Assembly (NCBI GenBank): GCA_024225275.1
Contig: JAAEMS010000230.1
Span: forward strand, 1 to 39,341
DNA from: Actinomycetes bacterium
Lineage (GTDB): Bacteria; Actinomycetota; Acidimicrobiia; Acidimicrobiales; JAAEMS01
Length of the DNA: 39,341 nucleotides
Direction of reading: 5' to 3'
Shown here: positions 32,946 to 39,341 of the stretch, piece after piece
Numbering within the stretch: the first letter of the stretch is position 1
Layout of the letters: each line of letters begins with the position of its first letter
Notes under the pieces: generated by a model
The model's database searches: none
Told to the model about the DNA's origin: nothing
Seen by the model: only the letters and a program-made list of their open reading frames with translations
Made by a program: the position numbers and the translations under genes

Positions 32946-34208
32946 ATGGTCGAAGACGCCAAGTTCGCCCACAACGCGACACCACCGAACGGCACTGGTT
33001 CGCGATCTCGGGCATCAACGGCCAACCGGGTAGTGGAAGCCCACCGACAAGCCCGGGTCGGGTTGCGTGTCGCCCTGGCGTTCATGGGCCTCGCCGCGAT
33101 TGGGGTATTCATCCCCCACGACAGTGGGGGTTGGCTCCCCCTACACCTGTTCCTGGTCGGATCGTTGCTCACCGTGATCTCCTCGGTCACCCAACTCCTG
33201 GCGGTGACCTGGTCGACCTCCCCGGCACCCCCCCAGGCGCTGGCCCGCACCCAACTGGCATGTCTCGGAGCGGGAGCCCTTGCCGTCACTGGGGGCCGCG
33301 AATTCAACATCGATGCCCTTGTTGGGGTTGGCGGTATTGCCGTTGTCATCGCACTCGGGATACTGGCGCTGATCCTGTGGCAGATTCGGTCCCAGGCCTC
33401 CACCCCCCGGTTCGCGCCGGCGATCGACGCCTACCTCGTGGCCATCAGCTTCGCCGTAGCCGGTGTGGCGTTGGGTGTCACGACCGCCCTCGCCGACTCC
33501 TCCTCGTGGGCAATCCGGGTCCGCGATACCCACCTCGATGCCAACGTCATGGGTCTGGTCGGACTGATCATCGCGGCGACAGTTCCGTACTTCGTGGCCA
33601 CCCAGGCCCGGATGAAGATGTCAGCGCGAGCGACACCGCGGCGAATCCGTATCACCACCGCCGCTATCGCTACTGGGACTGCCACCGCCCTGTTGGGCCA
33701 CGCAGTCACCAACCGGGCCGCTACGACGGTCGGATACTGCGTCTACGCCACCGCGCTGATGTGGCTTGTGACCCTCCTACCCCGGGTGCGGCGTCGCCAA
33801 CTCGACTGGGCCGGACCCCGCCTGGTGCAGCTCGGGACCGGACTCGTCTGGTGGTCCACCATGACCGTCCTCCTAGCCGTTGCTTCGCTGGCCGACCAAC
33901 CTGACCGAACCAATGTGGTCCGCGCTCTCGTCATCGGTGGATACGCCCAGATAGTCGTCGCTTCTCTCGCCTATCTCGGGCCTGTACTCCGCGGCGGAGG
34001 GCCCCAACAACTCTCTGACGGCTTCGCCTCCACCCGGTCCATGGTCTCGCTCGCCGCGGGCAACATCGCCGGGGTCGGCGCACTCACCGGCCACCAACTG
34101 ACGCTCACGATCTCACTCACCGTCTGGGGCCTTGACCTGGCCTGGCGAAGCCTTCGCCTCACCAGCGCCCTCAAGGCCCAGGCTTGGTTTCGAGGAGAGC
34201 GGCCGTGA
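32946..34208 (+). CDS. Polytopic membrane protein, NnrS/haem-copper-oxidase-like (NO response)
   Basis: A 420-aa protein with about 12 hydrophobic helices, such as VALAFMGLAAIGVFIP, GGIAVVIALGILALILW and VMGLVGLIIAATVPYFVAT. Intramembrane histidines, e.g. in PLHLFLVGSL, DTHLDANVMGL, LLGHAVT and LTGHQLTL, are placed as in the haem-binding NnrS and haem-copper oxidase-like families. Similar actinobacterial proteins are found next to nitrite reductase and NO-response genes, from memory. Start is ATG 32946 with AAGGAGG 10 bases upstream; an in-frame TTG at 32925 lies inside the operator and is rejected. It is divergent from the NsrR-like gene, whose operator spans the gap. Function: probably NO protection or haem/copper handling in the membrane. 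The family link is good but not proven. Confidence 0.7.
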   Translation: MVEDAKFAHNATPPNGTGSRSRASTANRVVEAHRQARVGLRVALAFMGLAAIGVFIPHDSGGWLPLHLFLVGSLLTVISSVTQLLAVTWSTSPAPPQALARTQLACLGAGALAVTGGREFNIDALVGVGGIAVVIALGILALILWQIRSQASTPRFAPAIDAYLVAISFAVAGVALGVTTALADSSSWAIRVRDTHLDANVMGLVGLIIAATVPYFVATQARMKMSARATPRRIRITTAAIATGTATALLGHAVTNRAATTVGYCVYATALMWLVTLLPRVRRRQLDWAGPRLVQLGTGLVWWSTMTVLLAVASLADQPDRTNVVRALVIGGYAQIVVASLAYLGPVLRGGGPQQLSDGFASTRSMVSLAAGNIAGVGALTGHQLTLTISLTVWGLDLAWRSLRLTSALKAQAWFRGERP

Positions 34209-34300
34209 CCCAACCACTGCCGTCCCAGCCGAGCGAACCAGCATGGCTCCACCGACCCACGAGTCATCTGAACCTCGTCCTGCTACGGCCTCATCGATGA
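34205..34300 (+). other. Coupled 31-aa ORF, probably the stub of a lost gene
   Basis: GTG at 34205 overlaps the TGA of the membrane protein (GTGA) and opens a 31-codon frame to TGA at 34300: MTQPLPSQPSEPAWLHRP, then TSHLNLVLLRPHR. Stop-start overlap suggests it was the next gene in the operon. The peptide looks like the N-terminus of a longer protein and ends next to the convergent CoA ligase. I recognise no family. Confidence 0.3.
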
Positions 34301-34319
34301 GTGCCCAAACGCGGGGGTG

Positions 34320-35942
34320 CTAGCTGGTCAGCTCCTGGTCGGAGTAGTCGCCTGCCTCCCATGCAGTCCGGAGAGCGAACTTCTGGATCTTGCCCGAACC
34401 GGTCAGGGGGAACGTGTCGAGGCCGAACCAGCAGCTCGGCGTCTTCTGAGGTGAGAGCTCGGCGCGGATGAAATCGCGGAGACCGGCCACCGTGGGCACC
34501 TCGACACCGTCGGCCCAGCGGACGAAGGCCGCCACGATCTCGCCCATGCGCTCGTCGGGCAGTCCGACCACGGCGATCTCGGCGATGGCGGGATGTCTCA
34601 TGAGGACCTCTTCGATCTCCGCTGGGAAGAGGTTCTCACCGCCCCGGATGATCATGTCCTTGAGGCGACCGACGATGCGGCAATAGCCACGCTCGTCCAT
34701 GGTGGCCAGGTCGCCCGTGCGGATCCAGCCATCGGGCAACAGGGTTTCGGCAGTCGCCTCCGGGTTGTCGAAGTACTCGATCATGGTGAAGAAACCGCGG
34801 GCCCACAGCTCGCCCTGAACCCCTACCGGCACCGTCTCGACTGTTTCGGGGTCGACAATCTTGATCTCGACATGGGCGATGGGTGGGCCAATGGTCTGGC
34901 CCTTGTCCGCGGCGGTGTCGTGGGGGTGGGTGTTGGTGAGAGTGGGCGAGCACTCGGTCTGGCCGTAGATGATCGTGAAGTCGAGGCCGAGTGCTTCCTC
35001 GATCTGGCGGACCAGGGCTTCGGGCACCTGGGCCCCGCCCGAGACGACGCCAGTCCACGATGAGAGGTCTCGAGTGGCGAAGTCGGGGTGTTCCATGGCG
35101 GCGATGAGCATCGTGGGGACAGCACCGGCGAACTGGCCCTGCTCGCGTTCGATCAATTCGAGGAACAGGCCGGGCTCGAATCCGGGCGGGATCACGAGCT
35201 TTGACCGCGTGGCGAGCGCACCCAGCACACCCAAGACACAGCCTCCGGTGTGGAACAGGGGCATCGGTGAGATCCACGACGCTCCCTCGGGAATCTCGAC
35301 CCGATCGGTCCACAGCATGGCGTTGTCGACCACGCTGTGATGCCGGAGCACGACCCCTTTCGGGAAGCCGGTGGTGCCACTGGTGTACTGGACCTGGACT
35401 GGGTCGTTGCCGCCGACCTCGGGCAGTTCGTCGCGGGAGGTGGTCGCCGCCATGAGGTCGTCGAGCTGGTCGAGGCGAAGGATGTGGCGCAGGTGCGGCA
35501 GATCCGCCTGGATCTCCGCCGCGTGGGCGGCGATCGAGTTCCCCCGCACATCGGGCACGACGAACACGCCAGCGGATCGTGACTGTCCGAGAACATAGGC
35601 CGCCTCGCTGGGCTGCAGGCTGGGGTTCAGGGTCACGAGGGTGAGCCCAGCCAGCGCCGCCCCGTACTCGAGTACGACCCACTCGGGCAGGTTGTGGGCC
35701 CACACACCGAACCGTTCACCGGGCTCGAAGTGGTCGAGGAGGGCGTTCGCACACCGTTCGGCGTCGGCGAGCAGTTCCCGGTAGGTCCACCGCCGGCCTC
35801 CGCCGGGGATGCCCTCGACCAGGGCTTCGCTATCGGGAACCTCGCCTGCTACCTCCCTGAGCCGCGAGCCAACAGTGATGTCGGGCCGAAGGGCGGGCCC
35901 GGAACCATCGGGGATGAAGTGCGAGATCGACAGTGTGCTCAT
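34320..35942 (-). CDS. Fatty-acyl-CoA synthetase-like AMP-dependent ligase
   Basis: A 540-aa acyl-adenylate-forming enzyme. Motifs are the P-loop YTSGTTGFPKGVV, IYGQTECSPTLT (A5), RTGDLATMDERGYCRIVGR (A8 region), and GSGKIQKF with the catalytic A10 lysine near the C-terminus. GGENLFPAEIEEVL supports a medium/long-chain acyl-CoA ligase or a 4-coumarate/cyclohexanecarboxylate-CoA ligase type. It differs from the MatB-type enzyme at 7080. It converges on the membrane protein/stub and has no close same-strand neighbour. Start ATG 35942; the upstream 244-base gap to 36187 holds its promoter, but no clear element is visible. Acyl substrate unknown; cytoplasmic or membrane-associated. Confidence 0.86.
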   Translation of the reverse strand: MSTLSISHFIPDGSGPALRPDITVGSRLREVAGEVPDSEALVEGIPGGGRRWTYRELLADAERCANALLDHFEPGERFGVWAHNLPEWVVLEYGAALAGLTLVTLNPSLQPSEAAYVLGQSRSAGVFVVPDVRGNSIAAHAAEIQADLPHLRHILRLDQLDDLMAATTSRDELPEVGGNDPVQVQYTSGTTGFPKGVVLRHHSVVDNAMLWTDRVEIPEGASWISPMPLFHTGGCVLGVLGALATRSKLVIPPGFEPGLFLELIEREQGQFAGAVPTMLIAAMEHPDFATRDLSSWTGVVSGGAQVPEALVRQIEEALGLDFTIIYGQTECSPTLTNTHPHDTAADKGQTIGPPIAHVEIKIVDPETVETVPVGVQGELWARGFFTMIEYFDNPEATAETLLPDGWIRTGDLATMDERGYCRIVGRLKDMIIRGGENLFPAEIEEVLMRHPAIAEIAVVGLPDERMGEIVAAFVRWADGVEVPTVAGLRDFIRAELSPQKTPSCWFGLDTFPLTGSGKIQKFALRTAWEAGDYSDQELTS

Positions 35943-36186
35943 GGCCCGACGTTGTCAGGCCGACTTCCAATGGGTCAACCTGAAGCCTGGGTCGGGGAGG
36001 CCTGGACGTTCCATGTCATGGGTGTCCAGACCCCGGCCTACGGATGTTCCGGATCGCCGTGTGGGTGGTTCTACTTCGAATTGGAACACCGAGGCACCGT
36101 AGCGTTGACGGTTGCCTCGGCGGCCCAACGATCGGCCTCAGGCCACAGATTGGCGCCCCGATGTCTACACGACATAGGTTCTGCGC

Positions 36187-36438
36187 GTGCTACTACTCGC
36201 AATTCTCGCGGCCGGTATGGCCGTCGGTGCCGTCGCCCAGCTCATCATGGGGACCAGCGGCTACAGGATCAACTGGACTGTCGCGTTGGTGGCCGGCGTC
36301 GGAGGTTCGTTGGTGGGGGGCCTGCTGATCAGCTTCTTGGCTGGCGACGGACTGGCTCTTCGACCGAGCGGACTCATCGGCTCGCTGGTGGGCGCCGTAC
36401 TGCTCACGGCTGGAGCGAAGCGCATGCAGCACCTTTGA
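36187..36438 (+). CDS. Small membrane protein of the GlsB/YeaQ/YmgE type
   Basis: An 83-aa hydrophobic protein with three predicted helices: LLLAILAAGMAVGAVAQLIM, VALVAGVGGSLVGGLLISFL and SGLIGSLVGAVLLTAGA. Glycine-rich pattern and length fit the transglycosylase-associated/YeaQ-YmgE family of stress-related small membrane proteins. Start is GTG 36187. The family has no defined biochemical role. It stands alone between the CoA ligase and a long gene-poor stretch. The sequence fits, but small membrane proteins are easily confused. Confidence 0.65.
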   Translation: MLLLAILAAGMAVGAVAQLIMGTSGYRINWTVALVAGVGGSLVGGLLISFLAGDGLALRPSGLIGSLVGAVLLTAGAKRMQHL

Positions 36439-36824
36439 CAACCCGACACCTGGGGCTACCGACGTATCAACGGCAAACCCGCAGGCCTCGGTCATGCAGT
36501 GATCCTCCATCGACGAGGACCGGTGTGTCGGAAGCTCAAATCGCCGGTGGCCACCGCACGAAAGTGCCGATCAGAGGCAGAGCGCGCCGCCGTGTCAGAC
36601 GACTGGGTGGATTGTAGAGTCCCGTGAAGGATGCCTACCGCCGCTTCGATTGCGCCAAAATGTCGAAAGCACCGCCCTTCAGCTGCCCTTTGATGGCCCT
36701 TCCGGTTTCAGTTGGCGGGGTGTGATGGTTGACAGCCGGACACTGGCTCTCAGCAAACTCCCATATCGCTCTCAACCTGCTCTGATGCCGGCGTGCGACG
36801 GTGACAGCAGACGAGAGGAATGAC
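36439..36824. other. 386-base region without a recognised gene
   Basis: No convincing ORF is present; the longest minus frame (from 36635) runs into the lipoprotein gene. At 36696-36716 the sequence CTTCCGGTTTCAGT + GGCGGGG resembles 38587-38607 at the 3' end of the transposase gene, differing at the two bases in between. This may be the scar of another IS copy. GAGAGGA at 36813-36819 is the ribosome binding site for the lipoprotein at 36825. Confidence 0.4.
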
Positions 36825-38432
36825 ATGAGAAACCTATCGACAGTCGCCGTCCTGGTGGCGATGGCATTGGTTGTCGCGGCCTGTGGTTCTGGTACCGACA
36901 CCGACGAGACGGTGATCGATGAGCCCGCGGTTGGCAACGACACATCGTCGGGCACCCCTGAGACCTCAGCCGAGGGGGCCGACGCTTCGGGCGACGCAGG
37001 GGAGGCTGGTGAGGAAGATGTCGTGTCGGAGGCGGTAGTCCTTTCGATCGTCGACACGGGCCAGAGCCAGTGCTACGACGAGACCGGAGCGGTCGCCTGC
37101 CCTCAGGCCGGAGAGGAGCTCTTCGGTCAGGACGGCAACTACGCCGGCACCCAGCCCAGCTACACCGACAATGGTGACAGCACGGTCACCGACAACGTGA
37201 CCGGCCTTATTTGGCAGCAGGATCCGGGTGAGAAGATGACCTACGCCCAGGCGGCTTCGGGGGCCGATTCGTTCGAATTGGCCGGCTACGACGACTGGCG
37301 CTTGCCGTCGATCAAGGAGCTGTACTCGCTCATCGACTTCGCCGGCACGGACCCGAGCGGCTGCCCGTCCAGCAACTGCGAGGCCACGCCCTTCATCGAT
37401 ACCGGCTTCTTCGATTTCCAGTACGGCGACCCCGATGAGGGCGAACGCATGATCGACTCCCAGTGGGCCACCAGCACCATCTACGTGGGAACCACCATGG
37501 GCGGCGATGAAACGATGTTCGGTGTCAACTTCGCCGATGGGCGCATCAAGGGATACGGCCTCTCGGACCCCCGCGGTGGGGAGAAGACGTTCTTTGTCAG
37601 CTATGTGCGGGGAGATCCCGGCTACGGCGAGAACGCCTATGTCGACGGAGGCGATGGGACGGTCACCGACACGGCCAGCGGGCTGATGTGGCAACAAGAC
37701 GACAGCACCGACAGCATGGACTGGTCCGAAGCCCTCGCCTACTGCGCGGCTGCCGACACCGGCGGCCACGACGACTGGCGGCTGCCGGACGCCAAGGAAC
37801 TGCAGGGCATCGTCGACTACACCCGATCTCCTTCGACCACGGACTCGGCGGCAATCGACCCGATCTTGTCGGCGTCGCCGATCACCGACGAGGGCGGTGG
37901 CACCGACTACGGCTCCTACTGGACCGGAACCACCCACGCCTCGTTGATGGGCGGGGCCAACGCCGTCTATGTGGCCTTCGGTGAGGCGCTCGGTTGGATG
38001 GAGAACCCCCAGACCGGCGAGTACACCCTGCTCGACGTGCACGGTGCGGGGGCCCAGCGGTCCGATCCCAAGACCGGCGACGCCGCCGACTACCCCTATG
38101 GTCACGGCCCCCAAGGTGACGTCATCCGCATCGAGAACCTGGTGCGTTGCGTGCGCGGCGGAGACCTCGAGACCGTCACCGGCGGCGAGGTCGTCTTGGA
38201 TGATGAGACGGATAGTGAGAGCTCGTCACCCCAGACCCCCGCCGAGACAGAAGAGGGCGGCCCTCTCGCCGCCGCCGCCGCTCAGCTCGGTGTGACCGAG
38301 CGCGAGCTCGCCGCCGCCCTGGGCGACCCCGGCTCGGGGCCCCCCGACTTCGAAATGGCCGGGGCGGCGCTGGGTGTTTCCGTGGACGCCCTCATGGAGG
38401 CCGTCGGCGCCCCACCCACCAACGGTCCCTGA
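36825..38432 (+). CDS. DUF1566 (Lcl domain) lipoprotein with two copies
   Basis: A 535-aa secreted lipoprotein. The signal peptide MRNLSTVAVLVAMALVVAAC has lipobox VVAAC. I chose ATG 36825 over 36801 because GAGAGGA precedes it and the signal begins there. An acidic Ser/Thr-rich linker spans about 22-70. Two DUF1566 (legume-lectin-like Lcl) units follow. The first contains TVTDNVTGLIWQQDPGEKMT and GYDDWRLPSIKELYSLIDF; the second TVTDTASGLMWQQDDSTDSM, HDDWRLPDAKELQGIVDY, SYWTGTTHA and VRCVRGG. The C-terminus has two short helical repeats: AAQLGVTERELAAALG and AGAALGVSVDALMEAVG. DUF1566 proteins are usually cell-surface adhesin or collagen-binding-like modules; binding target unknown. Confidence 0.82.
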   Translation: MRNLSTVAVLVAMALVVAACGSGTDTDETVIDEPAVGNDTSSGTPETSAEGADASGDAGEAGEEDVVSEAVVLSIVDTGQSQCYDETGAVACPQAGEELFGQDGNYAGTQPSYTDNGDSTVTDNVTGLIWQQDPGEKMTYAQAASGADSFELAGYDDWRLPSIKELYSLIDFAGTDPSGCPSSNCEATPFIDTGFFDFQYGDPDEGERMIDSQWATSTIYVGTTMGGDETMFGVNFADGRIKGYGLSDPRGGEKTFFVSYVRGDPGYGENAYVDGGDGTVTDTASGLMWQQDDSTDSMDWSEALAYCAAADTGGHDDWRLPDAKELQGIVDYTRSPSTTDSAAIDPILSASPITDEGGGTDYGSYWTGTTHASLMGGANAVYVAFGEALGWMENPQTGEYTLLDVHGAGAQRSDPKTGDAADYPYGHGPQGDVIRIENLVRCVRGGDLETVTGGEVVLDDETDSESSSPQTPAETEEGGPLAAAAAQLGVTERELAAALGDPGSGPPDFEMAGAALGVSVDALMEAVGAPPTNGP

Positions 38433-38483
38433 GTTCGATCCCCCGGACGGCTACCCGATTCCGAGCCCATTGGCCCGCCCCGG

Positions 38484-38583
38484 CTACACCACGGTGATGG
38501 GTGACTGGGCGCCCGGGGCGACCTGGGTGGGGTCGACGTCCAGCACCCCACCGGTGACACCGCCCAGGAAGTCGCGGAAGTCA
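38484..38583 (-). pseudogene. C-terminal remnant of an unknown gene cut by the transposase element
   Basis: On the minus strand a frame ending at TAG 38486-38484 reads FRDFLGGVTGGVLDVDPTQV then APGAQSPITVV. It has protein-like composition and no start codon. It abuts the 3' end of the transposase gene (stop at 38581). I infer the tail of a host gene interrupted by an insertion element. Family not recognised. Confidence 0.35.
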
Positions 38584-39157
38584 ATCGGGCGCTTCCGGTT
38601 TCAGTGAGCGGGGTTCGAGGTTGGGGAGTAGGTCCCAGTTGGGTTTGCCGGCGTAGAGCAGTGCCCGGATCCGGTAGTTGCGGTGGTTCACGATCCCGAA
38701 CGCGACTCTCTTCACCCTCTTGACGAGGTTGTTGATCCCTTCGGTTGGTCCGTTCGACACGCCTGACGCGTGCCAGGCACAGATCTGGTGGCGCCAGCGC
38801 AGCAGCGTCCGGCCGAGCTGATGGGCCTCTGGTGGGTGGTCTTCGTCTTGGAGATCGTGGCCGAGGCGGGTCGCGAACTCGAGCGCCAGGGCCCGGTCGC
38901 GGTGGTCATAGATCGACCGAACAACCTGCTTGGCATGCCACATCGCGGTGACTTCACCGTGGGGATCGCCTGCGTTGAGCAGCCCAAGCAGCTTGGTCCG
39001 GCCTCTGTGGTCGAGCCGCTCGTCGGCTTTGGTGAGCAGCCGTCGGGCCCGGTACAACGGGTCATCCTTGCGGCCTCGATGACCCAGTGCCTCGTTCTGG
39101 GCCCGGCGCCGGCATTCATCGAGACGAGTGTTGGCCAGCTTGTGCACGTGAAACAGG
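38581..39157 (-). pseudogene. ISL3-type transposase, 5'-truncated
   Basis: The C-terminal ~190 residues of a DDE transposase of the ISL3 family are present: FHVHKLANTRLDECRRR, LGHRGRKDDPLYRARRLL, DERLDHRGRTKLLGLLNAGD, and the highly conserved SNGPTEGINNLVKRVKRVAF followed by NYRIRALLYAGKPNWDLLP. Upstream of FHVHKLANT the frame continues to 39321, but the text is not transposase-like, so the N-terminal DNA-binding and first catalytic Asp parts are gone. The gene is inactive as it stands, unless the rest is supplied elsewhere. I could not identify terminal inverted repeats. The gene adjoins a gene remnant at 38484-38583. Confidence 0.75.
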
Positions 39158-39341
39158 GATGATGGTTGTGTGCTCCTCGGTGGCTGGTGTGACCCAACGT
39201 GGAATCGGCCGTTGTGCCTTTGATCCGATCCGTCCACCGGCTGCTCGGGGTGTGCGTGTGAGTGTGGTTGCCGGACGGGCTGTGTGACCTGGGAGAAGCC
39301 TGAACTGAACCGAGATCCCATCCCTGTTCTGTCCGCAACCC
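39158..39341. other. Right-end segment without a recognised gene
   Basis: The 184 bases beyond the point where transposase homology ends contain no ORF I can support on either strand. The sequence may be a second disrupted insertion element or the far side of the rearrangement that truncated the transposase. The window ends here. Confidence 0.3.

Noticed and set aside
32555..33904. 449-aa plus-strand ORF overlapping the NsrR-like and membrane protein genes
   Set aside because: Pro/Arg-rich shadow of real genes, without domain or start signal.
1..39341. tRNA, rRNA, riboswitch or CRISPR elements
   Set aside because: I looked on both strands and found no cloverleaf, rRNA or repeat-spacer pattern I could support.

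Overview
The window is GC-rich, densely packed bacterial DNA. Frequent GTG/TTG starts, 1-4 bp gene overlaps, many cytochrome P450, CoA-ligase, CoA-transferase and amidohydrolase genes, and a Form II CoxL-type molybdenum hydroxylase all point to an actinobacterium. An acidimicrobial lineage (Acidimicrobiia) is my inference, not something I could test. I see no rRNA, tRNA, CRISPR array or phage. The content is accessory catabolism: sulfate-ester hydrolysis, sugar-acid dehydratases, P450s, CoA-thioester chemistry, amino-acid lyase/racemase chemistry and a nitric-oxide stress cluster.

Layout. 1-2.2 kb: 5' end of an acyl-CoA carboxylase carboxyltransferase (-), divergent from an alkyl sulfatase (+), with an 11-bp dyad between them. 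2.3-4.1 kb: fatty-acid desaturase translationally coupled to a PaaX-type regulator (-). 4.2-8.6 kb: xylonate-type dehydratase, alpha/beta hydrolase and malonyl-CoA synthetase (+). 8.6-11.0 kb: broken MarR gene with an intact-looking operator, then P450, 3Fe-4S ferredoxin and a convergent TetR regulator. 11.0-12.9 kb: truncated arginase-like gene and doubly frameshifted MalY/PatB-type aminotransferase. 13.1-15.4 kb: orphan molybdenum hydroxylase large subunit. 15.4-18.6 kb (-): three-gene operon of amidohydrolase, AhpD-like protein and serine hydrolase. 18.7-22.3 kb: CYP153-like P450, sulfatase and a broken PF10118 gene. 22.4-25.3 kb: CaiB-type CoA transferase divergent from a GntR regulator and HMG-CoA-lyase-like enzyme. 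25.4-31.5 kb: DenD-like dehydrogenase, a collapsed D-aminoacylase, a cysteate/D-cysteine lyase with an Asp/Glu racemase, and a second IlvD/Edd dehydratase with an SDR. 31.7-34.2 kb: Rrf2/NsrR, RIC/ScdA and an NnrS-like membrane protein. 34.3-39.3 kb: CoA ligase, small membrane protein, DUF1566 lipoprotein, and a truncated ISL3 transposase at the edge.

The most interesting item is at 16656-17132 (-). Two apparent ORFs are one AhpD/carboxymuconolactone-decarboxylase-family gene split by an in-frame TGA. The TGA replaces the second cysteine of the catalytic signature E-x11-C-x2-C-x3-H, and a perfect 8-bp hairpin follows it at SECIS distance. The 3' half remains open and is coupled by ATGA overlap to the next gene. 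This is the pattern of a selenocysteine protein with a C-x2-U redox centre rather than a pseudogene.

Against this, at least five other genes (MarR, aminotransferase, arginase-like, PF10118 hydrolase, D-aminoacylase) and the transposase carry frameshifts, truncations or internal deletions. The region is therefore eroding, or the assembly has indel errors. Neither would by itself produce the in-frame TGA plus hairpin.
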